13,482 nucleotides of DNA from Lachnoclostridium sp. UBA3262. GTDB lineage: Bacteria > Bacillota > Clostridia > Lachnospirales > Lachnospiraceae. Location of the stretch: contig DEUM01000036.1 in NCBI GenBank assembly GCA_002362575.1, forward strand, positions 1 through 13,482, written 5' to 3'. Position numbers and translations under genes: made by a program. Shown here one piece after another: positions 6,522 through 13,222 of the stretch. Numbering within the stretch: the stretch's first letter is position 1; every line of letters starts with the position of its first letter. The notes beneath the pieces are model-generated. The model worked only from the letters and a program-made list of their open reading frames with translations, searched no databases and had not been told where the DNA came from.

Positions 6522-7910
6522 ATGAAAAAAAGTATGGTATGGCTATCGGTAATTATGATTATGGCGGTGCTTTGCACCTCCTGCGGTACAAAGCTGCCGG
6601 AGGCGGGCGACTATACGGAAGCGGGCAGCGTTTCAGGGAGTGCGGTCTCAGGAAGTGCCGTTTCGGACAGTGTTTCGGGCAGTGCGGTTTCGGATCGTGT
6701 CCGGGAGAAGACGGACACGGTAAAAAAGCAAAATATCAATGATAAATACCCATACTGTAATGATAAGAACCTGTATAGAGAGGGACGTAAGAATAAAATT
6801 GTGCAGTGCAGGCTGGATGGAACAGTAGTCAGGGAGTATCGAGTAAAGGCAGAGGATGAGTGGTATATCGCATATGTCAATAATGAGGAGCTTTTTTATG
6901 TGAGTTATGGAGATGAAAAGGCAAGGAAAGAGAGTGCTGAGTTATGGTGGATTCCGATTGACAAAAGAAAGGATGGTGACCATCTGCAGACAGACAAAGC
7001 CGAGAAGATATTGTCAAACGAGAGTGGATTTAGCAGACTATATGCGAACGAAGATTATATTATATATTCCGGGGAGCTTGACACATATAAGGAATATGAT
7101 AGGAAAAAGAAGAAATTTCTTACTGTTGACCGGGAAGGCGAGGATAATAGCTATAAGAGCCTAAGCCGTACGTCAGATATTGGTGGTTCTTTTGGTAGAA
7201 TGGCAGGAGATACCGTATTTCTTAAAAAGCTGGAAAATGGGAATTGGGCAGTGGGACCGCGGGGGCTCTACGCCCATAAGCTGGGAACGGGAACGGTTAC
7301 CAGAATCAAAAGCTGGTATGAGGGAAATTCGTATCAGAAACAATCTAGGTATTATATGAGAATAGCAACGGTGGAAGGGAATAAGTTTTATTACGACCTG
7401 CCGGAAACAAATGAGGAAAATGTAGACGAAGATTTTGTGGAATTAAATATCTGGGTATATGACATAGAGACAAAAGAGAACAAAAAGTTTATTTCCAGTG
7501 AACAGCTTGCACAACAGTGTGACGGGAAGAAACCGGCAATATATCTCAGCTCACATATTGTTGGGAATAAGATGTATATTCTTTTTATGGCAATCATGGA
7601 AAATTCAGATAGGGGAGATAGTGTCACTTGGACTGTATTTAGCAAAGACTTGGATGGAAACGCCGAGGTGCAGCATGAGAAGAAACTGAGCGAGTTTTTG
7701 GATCATATGAACTACAAGGATGATGAGGGAGAGAATATTTTGGGAGTTAATAGTAATTCTTATGATTTTATCGAAGGGAAAATGATTTTTGAATATGGCC
7801 CGAGCGAGAAGAAAGGGTGTTATGATTTATCAGATGGAACTTTCAAGGATGTGAAAAAGGGTGATGCGGAGGCAGCATATTGGGATTACCGGGATGTTTT
7901 GAAATATTAA
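6522..7910 (+). CDS. Lipoprotein D of the tandem array, probable beta-propeller
   Basis: A 462-aa paralogue. I chose ATG 6522, which aligns with the starts of the other three; an in-frame GTG at 6501 would add seven residues but has a poor ribosome site. Signal peptide MKKSMVWLSVIMIMAV, then LCTSC with Cys21, as in lipoprotein A. The linker is longer than in the others and built from SGSAVS/SDSV repeats (about residues 35-60). The body groups with C: CNDKNLYREG, QCRLDGTVVREY, YVNNEELFYV, IPIDKRKDGDHLQTDKAEKIL, GLYAHKLGTGTVTRI, CYDLSDGTFKDVKKGDAEAA. At the C-terminus the YWC of A and C is YWDY. It starts 35 nt after C and is probably the last lipoprotein of the operon. Fold inferred, ligand unknown. 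Confidence 0.78.
   Translation: MKKSMVWLSVIMIMAVLCTSCGTKLPEAGDYTEAGSVSGSAVSGSAVSDSVSGSAVSDRVREKTDTVKKQNINDKYPYCNDKNLYREGRKNKIVQCRLDGTVVREYRVKAEDEWYIAYVNNEELFYVSYGDEKARKESAELWWIPIDKRKDGDHLQTDKAEKILSNESGFSRLYANEDYIIYSGELDTYKEYDRKKKKFLTVDREGEDNSYKSLSRTSDIGGSFGRMAGDTVFLKKLENGNWAVGPRGLYAHKLGTGTVTRIKSWYEGNSYQKQSRYYMRIATVEGNKFYYDLPETNEENVDEDFVELNIWVYDIETKENKKFISSEQLAQQCDGKKPAIYLSSHIVGNKMYILFMAIMENSDRGDSVTWTVFSKDLDGNAEVQHEKKLSEFLDHMNYKDDEGENILGVNSNSYDFIEGKMIFEYGPSEKKGCYDLSDGTFKDVKKGDAEAAYWDYRDVLKY
6577..6603 (+). repeat. Conserved hairpin block in the lipoprotein leader, copy D
   Basis: Same CCTCCTGCGG ... CTGCCGGAGG hairpin as in the other three leaders. It lies in a 46-nt stretch that is identical between A (2455-2500) and D. 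Confidence 0.7.
6630..6701 (+). repeat. Short in-frame repeat coding the Ser/Gly/Ala/Val linker of lipoprotein D
   Basis: Units of 15 and 12 nt resembling GTTTCGGGCAGTGCG and GTTTCGGACAGT encode VSGSA (three times) and VSDS/VSDR. All unit lengths are multiples of three, so gain or loss of units would alter linker length without breaking the frame. The other three lipoproteins carry one unit only. Confidence 0.75.
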
Positions 7911-7949
7911 CAACTGCCCATATGCTGGTAGTAGAGAAAGGAAAAGCAA

Positions 7950-8645
7950 ATGAGAAAGCTTTGGTATGGAAGATTCAAATGGATAAAAAGGATTCTCCTA
8001 ATCGGTATAGCGCTTGGCGTGTTGGGAATTTGCGCTGTGTTCGGAATAAACCGGTATATGGAATCCTCGGTAAGTGATTTTATTTTTCAGAGAGAGGAAA
8101 ACGTGGAAATTCCCAAGGTAGACTGTATCATGGTGCTTGGCGCCGGACTGCAGGAGGATGGCAAACCAAGTCTCGTGCTGAGAGACCGGCTGGAGCGGGG
8201 CGTAGAGCTGTATAAACAGGGAGTATCAGACCGCCTTCTGATGACGGGCGACCACGGCCGGAGCGGGTATGATGAGGTGGCGGCAATGAAACAGTATGCG
8301 GTGGACGCAGGCGTGCCGGCGGAACATATCTTTATGGACCATGCGGGATTTTCCACATATGAGTCGATGTACCGGGCAAGGGATGTGTTTGAGGTTCAGA
8401 GCCTTGCCATAGTGACACAGCCGTACCATGTTTACCGTGCGGTTTATGCTGCAAAGAAGCTTGGAATGACGGCGTATGGTACGCCGTCCAAGGAAACGAT
8501 ATACCGTGGAAGTTGGATGCTGGAGTGGCGGGAGAAGCTGGCGAGGACGAAGGACTTTTTTTGGCTGATTGTGAAGCCGGAGCCGACCTATCTCGGAGAT
8601 AAGATTTCGATTCATGGATTGGGGACGGCGACAGAGGAGAAATAG
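7950..8645 (+). CDS. YdcF/SanA-family (DUF218) membrane-anchored envelope protein
   Basis: A 231-aa protein with a basic N-terminus and one membrane helix (about 13-33), followed by the DUF218 fold: DCIMVLGAGL (58-67), LRDRLERGVELYKQG (77-91), LLMTGDHGRSGYDEVAAM (96-113), DHAGFSTYES (130-139) and VTQPYHVYRA (155-164). These match the SanA/ElyC/YdcF family; E. coli SanA and ElyC affect cell-envelope barrier function and envelope carbon-carrier metabolism, but the biochemical activity is not settled. ATG 7950 is preceded by AAAGGAAA. It begins 39 nt after lipoprotein D with no terminator seen between, so it may be the end of the same transcript, which would fit an envelope theme. Confidence 0.88.
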   Translation: MRKLWYGRFKWIKRILLIGIALGVLGICAVFGINRYMESSVSDFIFQREENVEIPKVDCIMVLGAGLQEDGKPSLVLRDRLERGVELYKQGVSDRLLMTGDHGRSGYDEVAAMKQYAVDAGVPAEHIFMDHAGFSTYESMYRARDVFEVQSLAIVTQPYHVYRAVYAAKKLGMTAYGTPSKETIYRGSWMLEWREKLARTKDFFWLIVKPEPTYLGDKISIHGLGTATEEK

Positions 8646-8654
8646 CTGTGTATA

Positions 8655-8683
8655 TTGACATCAGGTAACACATATACTAAAAG
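8655..8683 (+). promoter_or_regulatory. Candidate promoter of the superoxide dismutase gene
   Basis: A perfect TTGACA at 8655-8660 with TAAAAG at 8678-8683 (17-nt spacer). Transcription would start only about 15 nt before the ATG, just ahead of the AGGAGG at 8693-8698. Confidence 0.55.
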
Positions 8684-8704
8684 AAAAACATTAGGAGGAT
8701 TTTT

Positions 8705-9322
8705 ATGTACGACTATTTTCCATTTGTAAATTATCCACTGCCATATTCTTTTGAGGAGATGGAGCCATATATTGATATTCAGACAATGTATCTGCACCAC
8801 GACAAACATCTTCAGACATATATTGATAACCTGAACCGGACGCTCAGTGAATTTCCGGCGTTACAGAAAATTTCCCTCGAAAATATGCTGACCGATATAG
8901 AGCGTATGCCGGAGGGGGCAAAACAGTCGATACGAAATAACGGAGGCGGTGTGTATAACCACTGCTTTTATTTTGCGGGGCTTATCAATATGGGAATGAA
9001 ACCCTATGGCAAGCTGGAAGAACAGATAATAAAGCAGTACGGCTCACTGGCGGTATTTTTTGAGCAATGGGAGAAGGCGGCGCTTTCCGTCTTTGGCTCC
9101 GGATATGCGTGGCTTGTGCTGGATGGGGAAGGAAACCTAAAAATGATAACAACGGCAAATCAGAATACGCCGCTGGAGCTGCATTTAAAGCCGCTAATCG
9201 TAATTGATGTATGGGAGCATGCTTATTACCTAAAGCATAAGAATCTTCGGGCAAACTATATTAAGGACTGGCTGGAGGTAGTCAACTGGGAGCGGGCAGA
9301 GCGGTTGTTTACGGAGGAGTAG
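8705..9322 (+). CDS. Superoxide dismutase, Mn/Fe family
   Basis: A 205-aa protein of the Mn/Fe superoxide dismutase family, which converts superoxide to oxygen and peroxide in the cytoplasm. The four metal ligands can be placed: His31 in LHHDKHLQTY, His86 in NHCFYF, Asp168 and His172 in DVWEHAYYL. Second-shell Tyr39 and His35 are present. Gly residues before NHCFYF and Gln153 in TANQNTP follow the Mn-type arrangement (active-site Gln from the C-terminal domain), so manganese or cambialistic use is more likely than iron only. Unusual changes: the normally Trp-rich NHxFFW is NHCFYF, and the usual WAWLV is YAWLV (Tyr134). AGGAGG precedes ATG 8705 at a normal distance. In an anaerobe this would protect against oxygen exposure. 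The gene is probably monocistronic, convergent with the minus-strand operon. Confidence 0.9.
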   Translation: MYDYFPFVNYPLPYSFEEMEPYIDIQTMYLHHDKHLQTYIDNLNRTLSEFPALQKISLENMLTDIERMPEGAKQSIRNNGGGVYNHCFYFAGLINMGMKPYGKLEEQIIKQYGSLAVFFEQWEKAALSVFGSGYAWLVLDGEGNLKMITTANQNTPLELHLKPLIVIDVWEHAYYLKHKNLRANYIKDWLEVVNWERAERLFTEE

Positions 9323-9395
9323 CCTGCGGTACCAAGTCGAGCCCTTTTCGATACAGGGTAATTACAAATGATTAAGCAAGTGTTCTGCACCGGAG

Positions 9396-9776
9396 TTATT
9401 TCTGTATAAGGATGTCTGATTCCTCTGCTTCTGCCTGTCTTCGTTCCTGTTCCTCCTGCTGGTATTCCTCACGTTCCCGTTTACTTCCGAGCAGCCGGGC
9501 ATAAATACAGCCGGGCACGAAATGGAATATTAGGCAGATAAAGAGGATAAAGGCAAAGGTAAAGCCGGAGGTTGTGAACAATGCGATAACCTCTATTACA
9601 TTGAAAATCGCACTGGTAACCCCGGTCAGGGTGTGGACCTTTTTCCAGATATCCGGATAGTCCAATGTATAGCTTACCCGGATGCCGCATACACCATTTG
9701 GACGATTTCGTACGGCAAAATATAGTGGTGTAAGCAGGAGAGAAAGGATAAAAGTAATGATTACTAAAACTGTCAT
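9396..9776 (-). CDS. SdpI-like small membrane protein
   Basis: A 126-aa protein with three membrane segments (about 1-22, 50-68, 72-94) and a charged, Glu/Gln/Arg-rich tail (98-126) likely to be helical in the cytoplasm. Between the first two helices lies NGVCGIRVSYTLDYPDIWKKVHTLTG, which fits the SdpI signature (G-I-R-x-x-x-(T/S)-L...W-x-K-x-H). SdpI of Bacillus subtilis is the immunity protein against the SdpC toxin and also signals to its repressor SdpR. Here it is the third gene of a PadR-led operon: 9 nt separate it from the HAAS protein, whose stop lies within the AGGAGG of this gene. A role in immunity or signal relay is inferred. Family call is moderate, because the protein has fewer helices than SdpI itself. 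Confidence 0.65.
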   Translation of the reverse strand: MTVLVIITFILSLLLTPLYFAVRNRPNGVCGIRVSYTLDYPDIWKKVHTLTGVTSAIFNVIEVIALFTTSGFTFAFILFICLIFHFVPGCIYARLLGSKREREEYQQEEQERRQAEAEESDILIQK

Positions 9777-9785
9777 AAGCGCCTC

Positions 9786-10481
9786 CTATCGGATATAAAA
9801 GCCGGCAAGCCGTTTGTCCTTATCCAGAGTGATTGTAAAGATAACTTGTCGGTTTTCGTATCTGGTTATGAGCTGAACGATAGTATACGGGATATCCAGC
9901 TCCTTTGTATGGGTAACACTGGTGTTTTCTGTACTCTGATAGCTGCCGGCATTTTTCAAGTAATTTTCGCGGATTTCACGAAAGGTTTTCGGCGTCATCT
10001 TCAGCCTCATATTGTCGTTACAGAGTTCTAAGATACCGGCGTCATTTTTTTTGTTATAATTTTCCAGAACTGAACTTGCGATAGCGATAGCGTCTTCGTC
10101 TGTGACTGGCCATTCTGGATTTGTCTCCGAAGGAGAAGCGGTCGGGTGGGAGTCTGTCTGGCGGTTCTGGTAAACAATGCCTACAGATATTAAAGTAAGG
10201 CATAACAGGAGAACGATTCCTGCTGCTATTCCAATTGTTTTTCGGCTGACTGGAGAGGGAACGGCAGGTGATACATCTCCCGTAAGATTTTCATTTAATT
10301 CCGCCGCCATTTCCTCCGGAGTACCAAGCCGGGCTCTGATATCTTCCCATTCTTCTCCTTGCTCCAGAGCGCTCTCTATATCTGAATACAACTGGTCTGT
10401 AATTTCTTTTTTTCTGGCATTTTCGCATTGTAGATGTCGGGATACCTGTAAAATATAGTTCTCTTTATTCAATTCAATCAA
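9786..10481 (-). CDS. HAAS (DUF1700) domain membrane protein with C-terminal DUF3887-like domain
   Basis: A 231-aa protein with a cytoplasmic N-terminal HAAS/DUF1700 segment (about 1-68: NYILQVSRHLQ, then ITDQLYSDIESALEQGEEWEDIRARLGTPEEMAAEL), a proline-rich hinge, one membrane helix (about 82-104), and an external domain (about 125-231) resembling DUF3887 (DEDAIAIASSVLENYNKKNDAGILELCND...). HAAS proteins are typically encoded next to PadR regulators and are thought to convey envelope signals to them. Here the ATG overlaps the PadR stop by 4 nt, so the two are translationally coupled. The external domain would be the sensor; what it senses is unknown. The SdpI-like gene follows 9 nt downstream. 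Confidence 0.82.
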   Translation of the reverse strand: MIELNKENYILQVSRHLQCENARKKEITDQLYSDIESALEQGEEWEDIRARLGTPEEMAAELNENLTGDVSPAVPSPVSRKTIGIAAGIVLLLCLTLISVGIVYQNRQTDSHPTASPSETNPEWPVTDEDAIAIASSVLENYNKKNDAGILELCNDNMRLKMTPKTFREIRENYLKNAGSYQSTENTSVTHTKELDIPYTIVQLITRYENRQVIFTITLDKDKRLAGFYIR

Positions 10482-10819
10482 CTCCTGTCTTTCATTATGT
10501 TAAAAACATTGGATGAAAATTCATCCCAGAGAAGGCGCTGGTTATGAAGCTCCGTTCTTCCCTTCTCGGTTATTTCATAATATTTTTTGGGGGAGTGCCC
10601 TTTCTCCGGCGTCGTCCATGTACTAGTGGCGAGCCCATTATCCTCCAGACGATATAAAATCGGATAGAGAGTTCCCTCTTTTAAAGAAAAAAATTCTCCA
10701 CTCTCCTTTTTCAATGTCTGGATTAGCTGGTAACCGTACATTTTTTCACGGTTCAGCATATTTAAGACCAGCATTTCCAACACTCCCTTTTTTAGTTGCC
10801 TTTCATACTGTGGATTCAT
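10478..10819 (-). CDS. PadR family transcriptional regulator
   Basis: A 113-aa winged-helix regulator. The PadR signature is clear: KKGVLEMLVLNMLNREKMYGYQLIQTL (10-36), SLKEGTLYPILYRLEDNGL (45-63) and KKYYEITEKGR (78-88), followed by a C-terminal dimerisation helix. The short length is typical of the subgroup paired with HAAS membrane proteins. The gene opens a three-gene minus-strand operon with the HAAS and SdpI-like genes. A perfect palindrome overlaps its -10 box and start point, so autorepression is strongly suggested. The ribosome site GAGGAGGTGAG lies upstream of the start at 10819. Confidence 0.93.
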   Translation of the reverse strand: MNPQYERQLKKGVLEMLVLNMLNREKMYGYQLIQTLKKESGEFFSLKEGTLYPILYRLEDNGLATSTWTTPEKGHSPKKYYEITEKGRTELHNQRLLWDEFSSNVFNIMKDRS

Positions 10820-10839
10820 GTAGCGGGCTCACCTCCTCT

Positions 10840-10864
10840 ATATATTTAGTAATACTAAATATAT
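10840..10864. promoter_or_regulatory. 25-bp perfect palindrome, probable PadR operator
   Basis: Two 11-bp arms, ATATATTTAGT (10840-10850) and ACTAAATATAT (10854-10864), are exact inverted copies around a 3-nt centre. The right edge overlaps the last two bases of the -10 box (10863-10868) and the rest covers the expected transcription start near 10856, the ideal position for a repressor. PadR-family proteins bind AT-rich palindromes of this type at their own promoters. Confidence 0.85.
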
Positions 10865-10891
10865 TGTATTGCCTAAGAAAAATATTGTCAA
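10863..10891 (-). promoter_or_regulatory. Promoter of the padR-HAAS-sdpI-like operon
   Basis: On the minus strand: consensus TTGACA (10886-10891), 17-nt spacer, TACAAT (10863-10868). Strong sigma-A promoter directly followed by the operator palindrome. Confidence 0.85.
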
Positions 10892-10943
10892 TATAAATTA
10901 CATAGAAAAATTATAAAAATGAAAACAAATTTTCACTTTTCTT

Positions 10944-10952
10944 TGCTATAAT
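10944..10952 (+). promoter_or_regulatory. Extended -10 promoter of the glycosylase operon
   Basis: TGCTATAAT (TATAAT at 10947-10952 with an upstream TG) and no good -35 box. The gene start at 10985 lies about 25 nt after the expected start point. Divergent from the padR promoter, about 55 nt away. Confidence 0.65.
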
Positions 10953-10984
10953 AGACAAGTAAAAATGTACAAGTGGAGGAGAGT

Positions 10985-11494
10985 ATGGAATACCAGACAT
11001 TACAGCATGAATTTCCGCCAGTGTGGGATGGGGAGTCGGAGATTTTGATACTCGGAAGTTTCCCGTCCGTTAAGTCGAGGGAGCAGGGATTTTTTTACGG
11101 ACATCCGAGGAACCGTTTTTGGAAAGTGATAGCGGCGGTGACAGGGCAGGACGAACCAGTGACGGTGGAAGAAAAAAAGAAGCTGCTTCTGGCACAGAAT
11201 ATTGCGATATGGGATGTTATTGCTTCTTGTCAGATAAAAGGCTCCAGCGACAGCAGTATCCGGGAAGTGGTGGCAAATGATATTACAGAAATGTTGGAAA
11301 AATCAAAAATAAAACGGATATTTGCGAATGGAAAGACGGCGGAACGGTTATATAATAAATACATCTATCCACAGAGCAAAGTCCCGATTATGGTATTGCC
11401 TTCTACCAGTCCGGCGAATGCGGCATGGTCGCTTGAGCGCCTGACAGAGGAGTACCGGAAAAAGATAACCGTCTCAAATGGTAAGGAGGCGTAG
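10985..11494 (+). CDS. DNA-deoxyinosine glycosylase (uracil-DNA glycosylase superfamily)
   Basis: A 169-aa protein of the family 6 (HDG) branch of the uracil-DNA glycosylase superfamily, which removes hypoxanthine (deaminated adenine) from DNA and starts base-excision repair. Visible motifs: ILILGSFPSVKSREQGFFYG (20-39) with HPRNRFW after it, IAIWDVIASC (73-82), IKRIFANGKTAERLY (109-123) and VLPSTSPANA (137-146). I chose ATG 10985 because GGAGG lies at 10975-10979; an in-frame GTG at 10973 would place the start on the ribosome site itself. It is the first gene of a three-gene operon; the next gene starts 3 nt after its stop. The link to a protease and a lipase is not obviously functional. Confidence 0.88.
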   Translation: MEYQTLQHEFPPVWDGESEILILGSFPSVKSREQGFFYGHPRNRFWKVIAAVTGQDEPVTVEEKKKLLLAQNIAIWDVIASCQIKGSSDSSIREVVANDITEMLEKSKIKRIFANGKTAERLYNKYIYPQSKVPIMVLPSTSPANAAWSLERLTEEYRKKITVSNGKEA

Positions 11495-11497
11495 GGG

Positions 11498-12202
11498 ATG
11501 GAGGAAAGAGAGATTGTCCTGAATGGAATTACCATTTATTTGACACGGAAGAAGATTAAAAATCTATATATAAGAATTAAGCCGCCCAAAGCAAGGGTTA
11601 TGGTTTCCGTTCCGGTGCATACTTCGGATTCTGTCATTGCAGAATTTTTAGAGGAACACTGGAGCTGGATTATAGAGAAGCGGCAGGAAATTCTGGATAG
11701 CGAGGAAACAAAGAAAGAAGCAGCAGAATACCTTACTGGGGAACGTCATGCCCTGTGGGGGCAGTGGTATGATTTACAGGTAGAACGTTCTCTGAAAAGA
11801 CCACTGACGGAGCTTCGTGGGAACCGGATTTATATGAGAGTGGGAGCCCATTCTACAGCAGAAGAACGCAGGAAACAACTGGATAGATGGTATCGTGAAC
11901 AGCTTTGTGAGGTGCTGCCCGGGCTTATCCACCAGTGTGAGGAAAGGGTGGGAAGGAGCGCCAATGAGTGGAGGTTCCGTCGGATGAAAACGAGATGGGG
12001 AACCTGCAGTATTCAGCGAAAGAGAATCTGGCTGAATATCCAGTTGGCAGAGATGCCGCCGGAATGTCTGGAGTATGTAGTAACCCACGAGCTGACTCAC
12101 CTGCACGAGGCAAGCCATAATAAGCGTTTTTGGAGTCTGATGGATTCGTTTTATCCAGATTGGCGCAGAGCAAAGCAGTTATTGAAAGAAAGGAACAGAT
12201 AG
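11498..12202 (+). CDS. YgjP-like (DUF45) zinc metallopeptidase
   Basis: A 234-aa protein of the DUF45/YgjP group of small zinc metallopeptidases. The N-terminal half contains the usual paired segments (NLYIRIKPPKARVMVSVPV around 23-41, followed by a helix with WSWIIEKRQEI), and the C-terminal half the catalytic part: RRMKTRWGTCS, IWLNIQLAEMP, then THELTHLHEASHNKRFW. His197, Glu198 and His201 form HExxH; His207 is the likely third zinc ligand. This fits the family's HELxHLxxxxHxxxFW pattern. The family is cytoplasmic and its substrates are mostly unknown. ATG 11498 follows AAGGAGG within the end of the glycosylase gene, and the stop is 3 nt before the hydrolase gene, so all three are co-transcribed. 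Confidence 0.9.
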   Translation: MEEREIVLNGITIYLTRKKIKNLYIRIKPPKARVMVSVPVHTSDSVIAEFLEEHWSWIIEKRQEILDSEETKKEAAEYLTGERHALWGQWYDLQVERSLKRPLTELRGNRIYMRVGAHSTAEERRKQLDRWYREQLCEVLPGLIHQCEERVGRSANEWRFRRMKTRWGTCSIQRKRIWLNIQLAEMPPECLEYVVTHELTHLHEASHNKRFWSLMDSFYPDWRRAKQLLKERNR

Positions 12203-12205
12203 AGA

Positions 12206-13132
12206 ATGAAAAAGACAGAATTTTATATGCCATCGACAGATGGAGAGGATATGCTGCACGTGATTGAGTGGAAGCCGGAAGGGAAAGTGAGAGGGATTCT
12301 TCAGATTTCACATGGAATGATAGAGCATATTGGCAGGTATGACCGTTTTGCCAGATTTATGGTAAAGCAGGGATTTCTCGTAATCGGTAACGACCATCTG
12401 GGACATGGAGAGACGGCGGCAGATGAAAATTATGGTTACTTTTCGCCGGAGGACGGCAGCCGTTACGTGGTAAGGGATTTGCACCGGGTAAGTATTTACA
12501 TCCACAAGCAATACCCGGAAGCGCCGCTTATTCTTCTGGGACACAGTATGGGTTCTTTTATGGCGAGAAGGTATGCAATGACTTATGGCAAAGAGCTGGA
12601 TGGGCTGATTGTGATGGGTACCGGAAGGAAACCGGAATGGCTTTTGAAGCTGGGGCTCTTTCTGGTGCGTGTGATTTCGGCTATAAAAGGAGAGCGGGCG
12701 GAGAGCCGTCTGCTGGAACGGATTTGTTTTGACGCATATAACCGCCATTTTAAGCCAATCCGCACGGAGTCTGACTGGCTGACAAGGGACGAAAAGATAG
12801 TAGATGAGTATCTTAAGGACCGGTATTGTACATTCAAGTTTACTCTGAATGGCTACCGGACGCTGTTTGAAGCGCTCTCTTTTATTCAAAAAAAGAAAAA
12901 TATCCGCAGGCTGCCACACCAGCTTCCAATGCTTTTTGTGTCTGGGGCAGAGGATCCGGTGGGAGATTATGGAAGCGGTGTAAAAGGGGTAGCAGAGTCC
13001 TATCATCAGGCGGGGGTGGAGCATGTGGCATGCAAGCTCTATCCGGGTGCGAGGCATGAGATTCTGAATGAACTGGAATATGAAAAGACGCAGGGGGATA
13101 TTCTGGAGTGGGTAGAGGAGAATATTATTTAA
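12206..13132 (+). CDS. Alpha/beta hydrolase, monoacylglycerol-lipase-like (Hydrolase_4)
   Basis: A 308-aa serine hydrolase without signal peptide, expected in the cytoplasm. The fold landmarks are ISHGMIEHIGRYDRFARFM (oxyanion-hole HG and the family's EHxxRY motif), GNDHLGHGET, GHSMG with nucleophile Ser114, SGAEDPVG with Asp250, and GARHEILNE with His284, a complete Ser-Asp-His triad in the right order. The HGMxEHxxRY start and GHGxS/T motif place it with monoacylglycerol lipases and lysophospholipases rather than peptidases; exact substrate unknown. It is the last gene of the glycosylase-YgjP operon, starting 3 nt after the previous stop, with only a weak ribosome site (AAAGGAA then 14 nt), consistent with coupled translation. 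No clear terminator follows; the second toxin promoter begins 11 nt after the stop. Confidence 0.9.
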   Translation: MKKTEFYMPSTDGEDMLHVIEWKPEGKVRGILQISHGMIEHIGRYDRFARFMVKQGFLVIGNDHLGHGETAADENYGYFSPEDGSRYVVRDLHRVSIYIHKQYPEAPLILLGHSMGSFMARRYAMTYGKELDGLIVMGTGRKPEWLLKLGLFLVRVISAIKGERAESRLLERICFDAYNRHFKPIRTESDWLTRDEKIVDEYLKDRYCTFKFTLNGYRTLFEALSFIQKKKNIRRLPHQLPMLFVSGAEDPVGDYGSGVKGVAESYHQAGVEHVACKLYPGARHEILNELEYEKTQGDILEWVEENII

Positions 13133-13142
13133 AAATGAAAGC

Positions 13143-13171
13143 TTGCATATTTCCATCATGTGTAATATAAT
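13143..13171 (+). promoter_or_regulatory. Promoter of the second holin-like toxin
   Basis: TTGCAT (13143-13148), 17-nt spacer, perfect TATAAT (13166-13171). Predicted start near 13178 gives a leader of about 75 nt, close to that of toxin 1. Confidence 0.75.
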
Positions 13172-13222
13172 AAATATGTATAATTATAAGGAAGGCGGAT
13201 GTGACTTTCCGATTGTTAGATG

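Noticed and set aside
9323..9395. Bidirectional terminator between the convergent superoxide dismutase and SdpI-like genes
   Set aside because: Only a 4-bp CCCT/AGGG stem could be found, with no T tract; I see no convincing terminator in this gap.
12308..13159. A 283-codon minus-strand frame opposite the alpha/beta hydrolase
   Set aside because: The plus strand encodes a hydrolase with a full catalytic triad; the antisense product has no recognisable domain and no ribosome site was seen.
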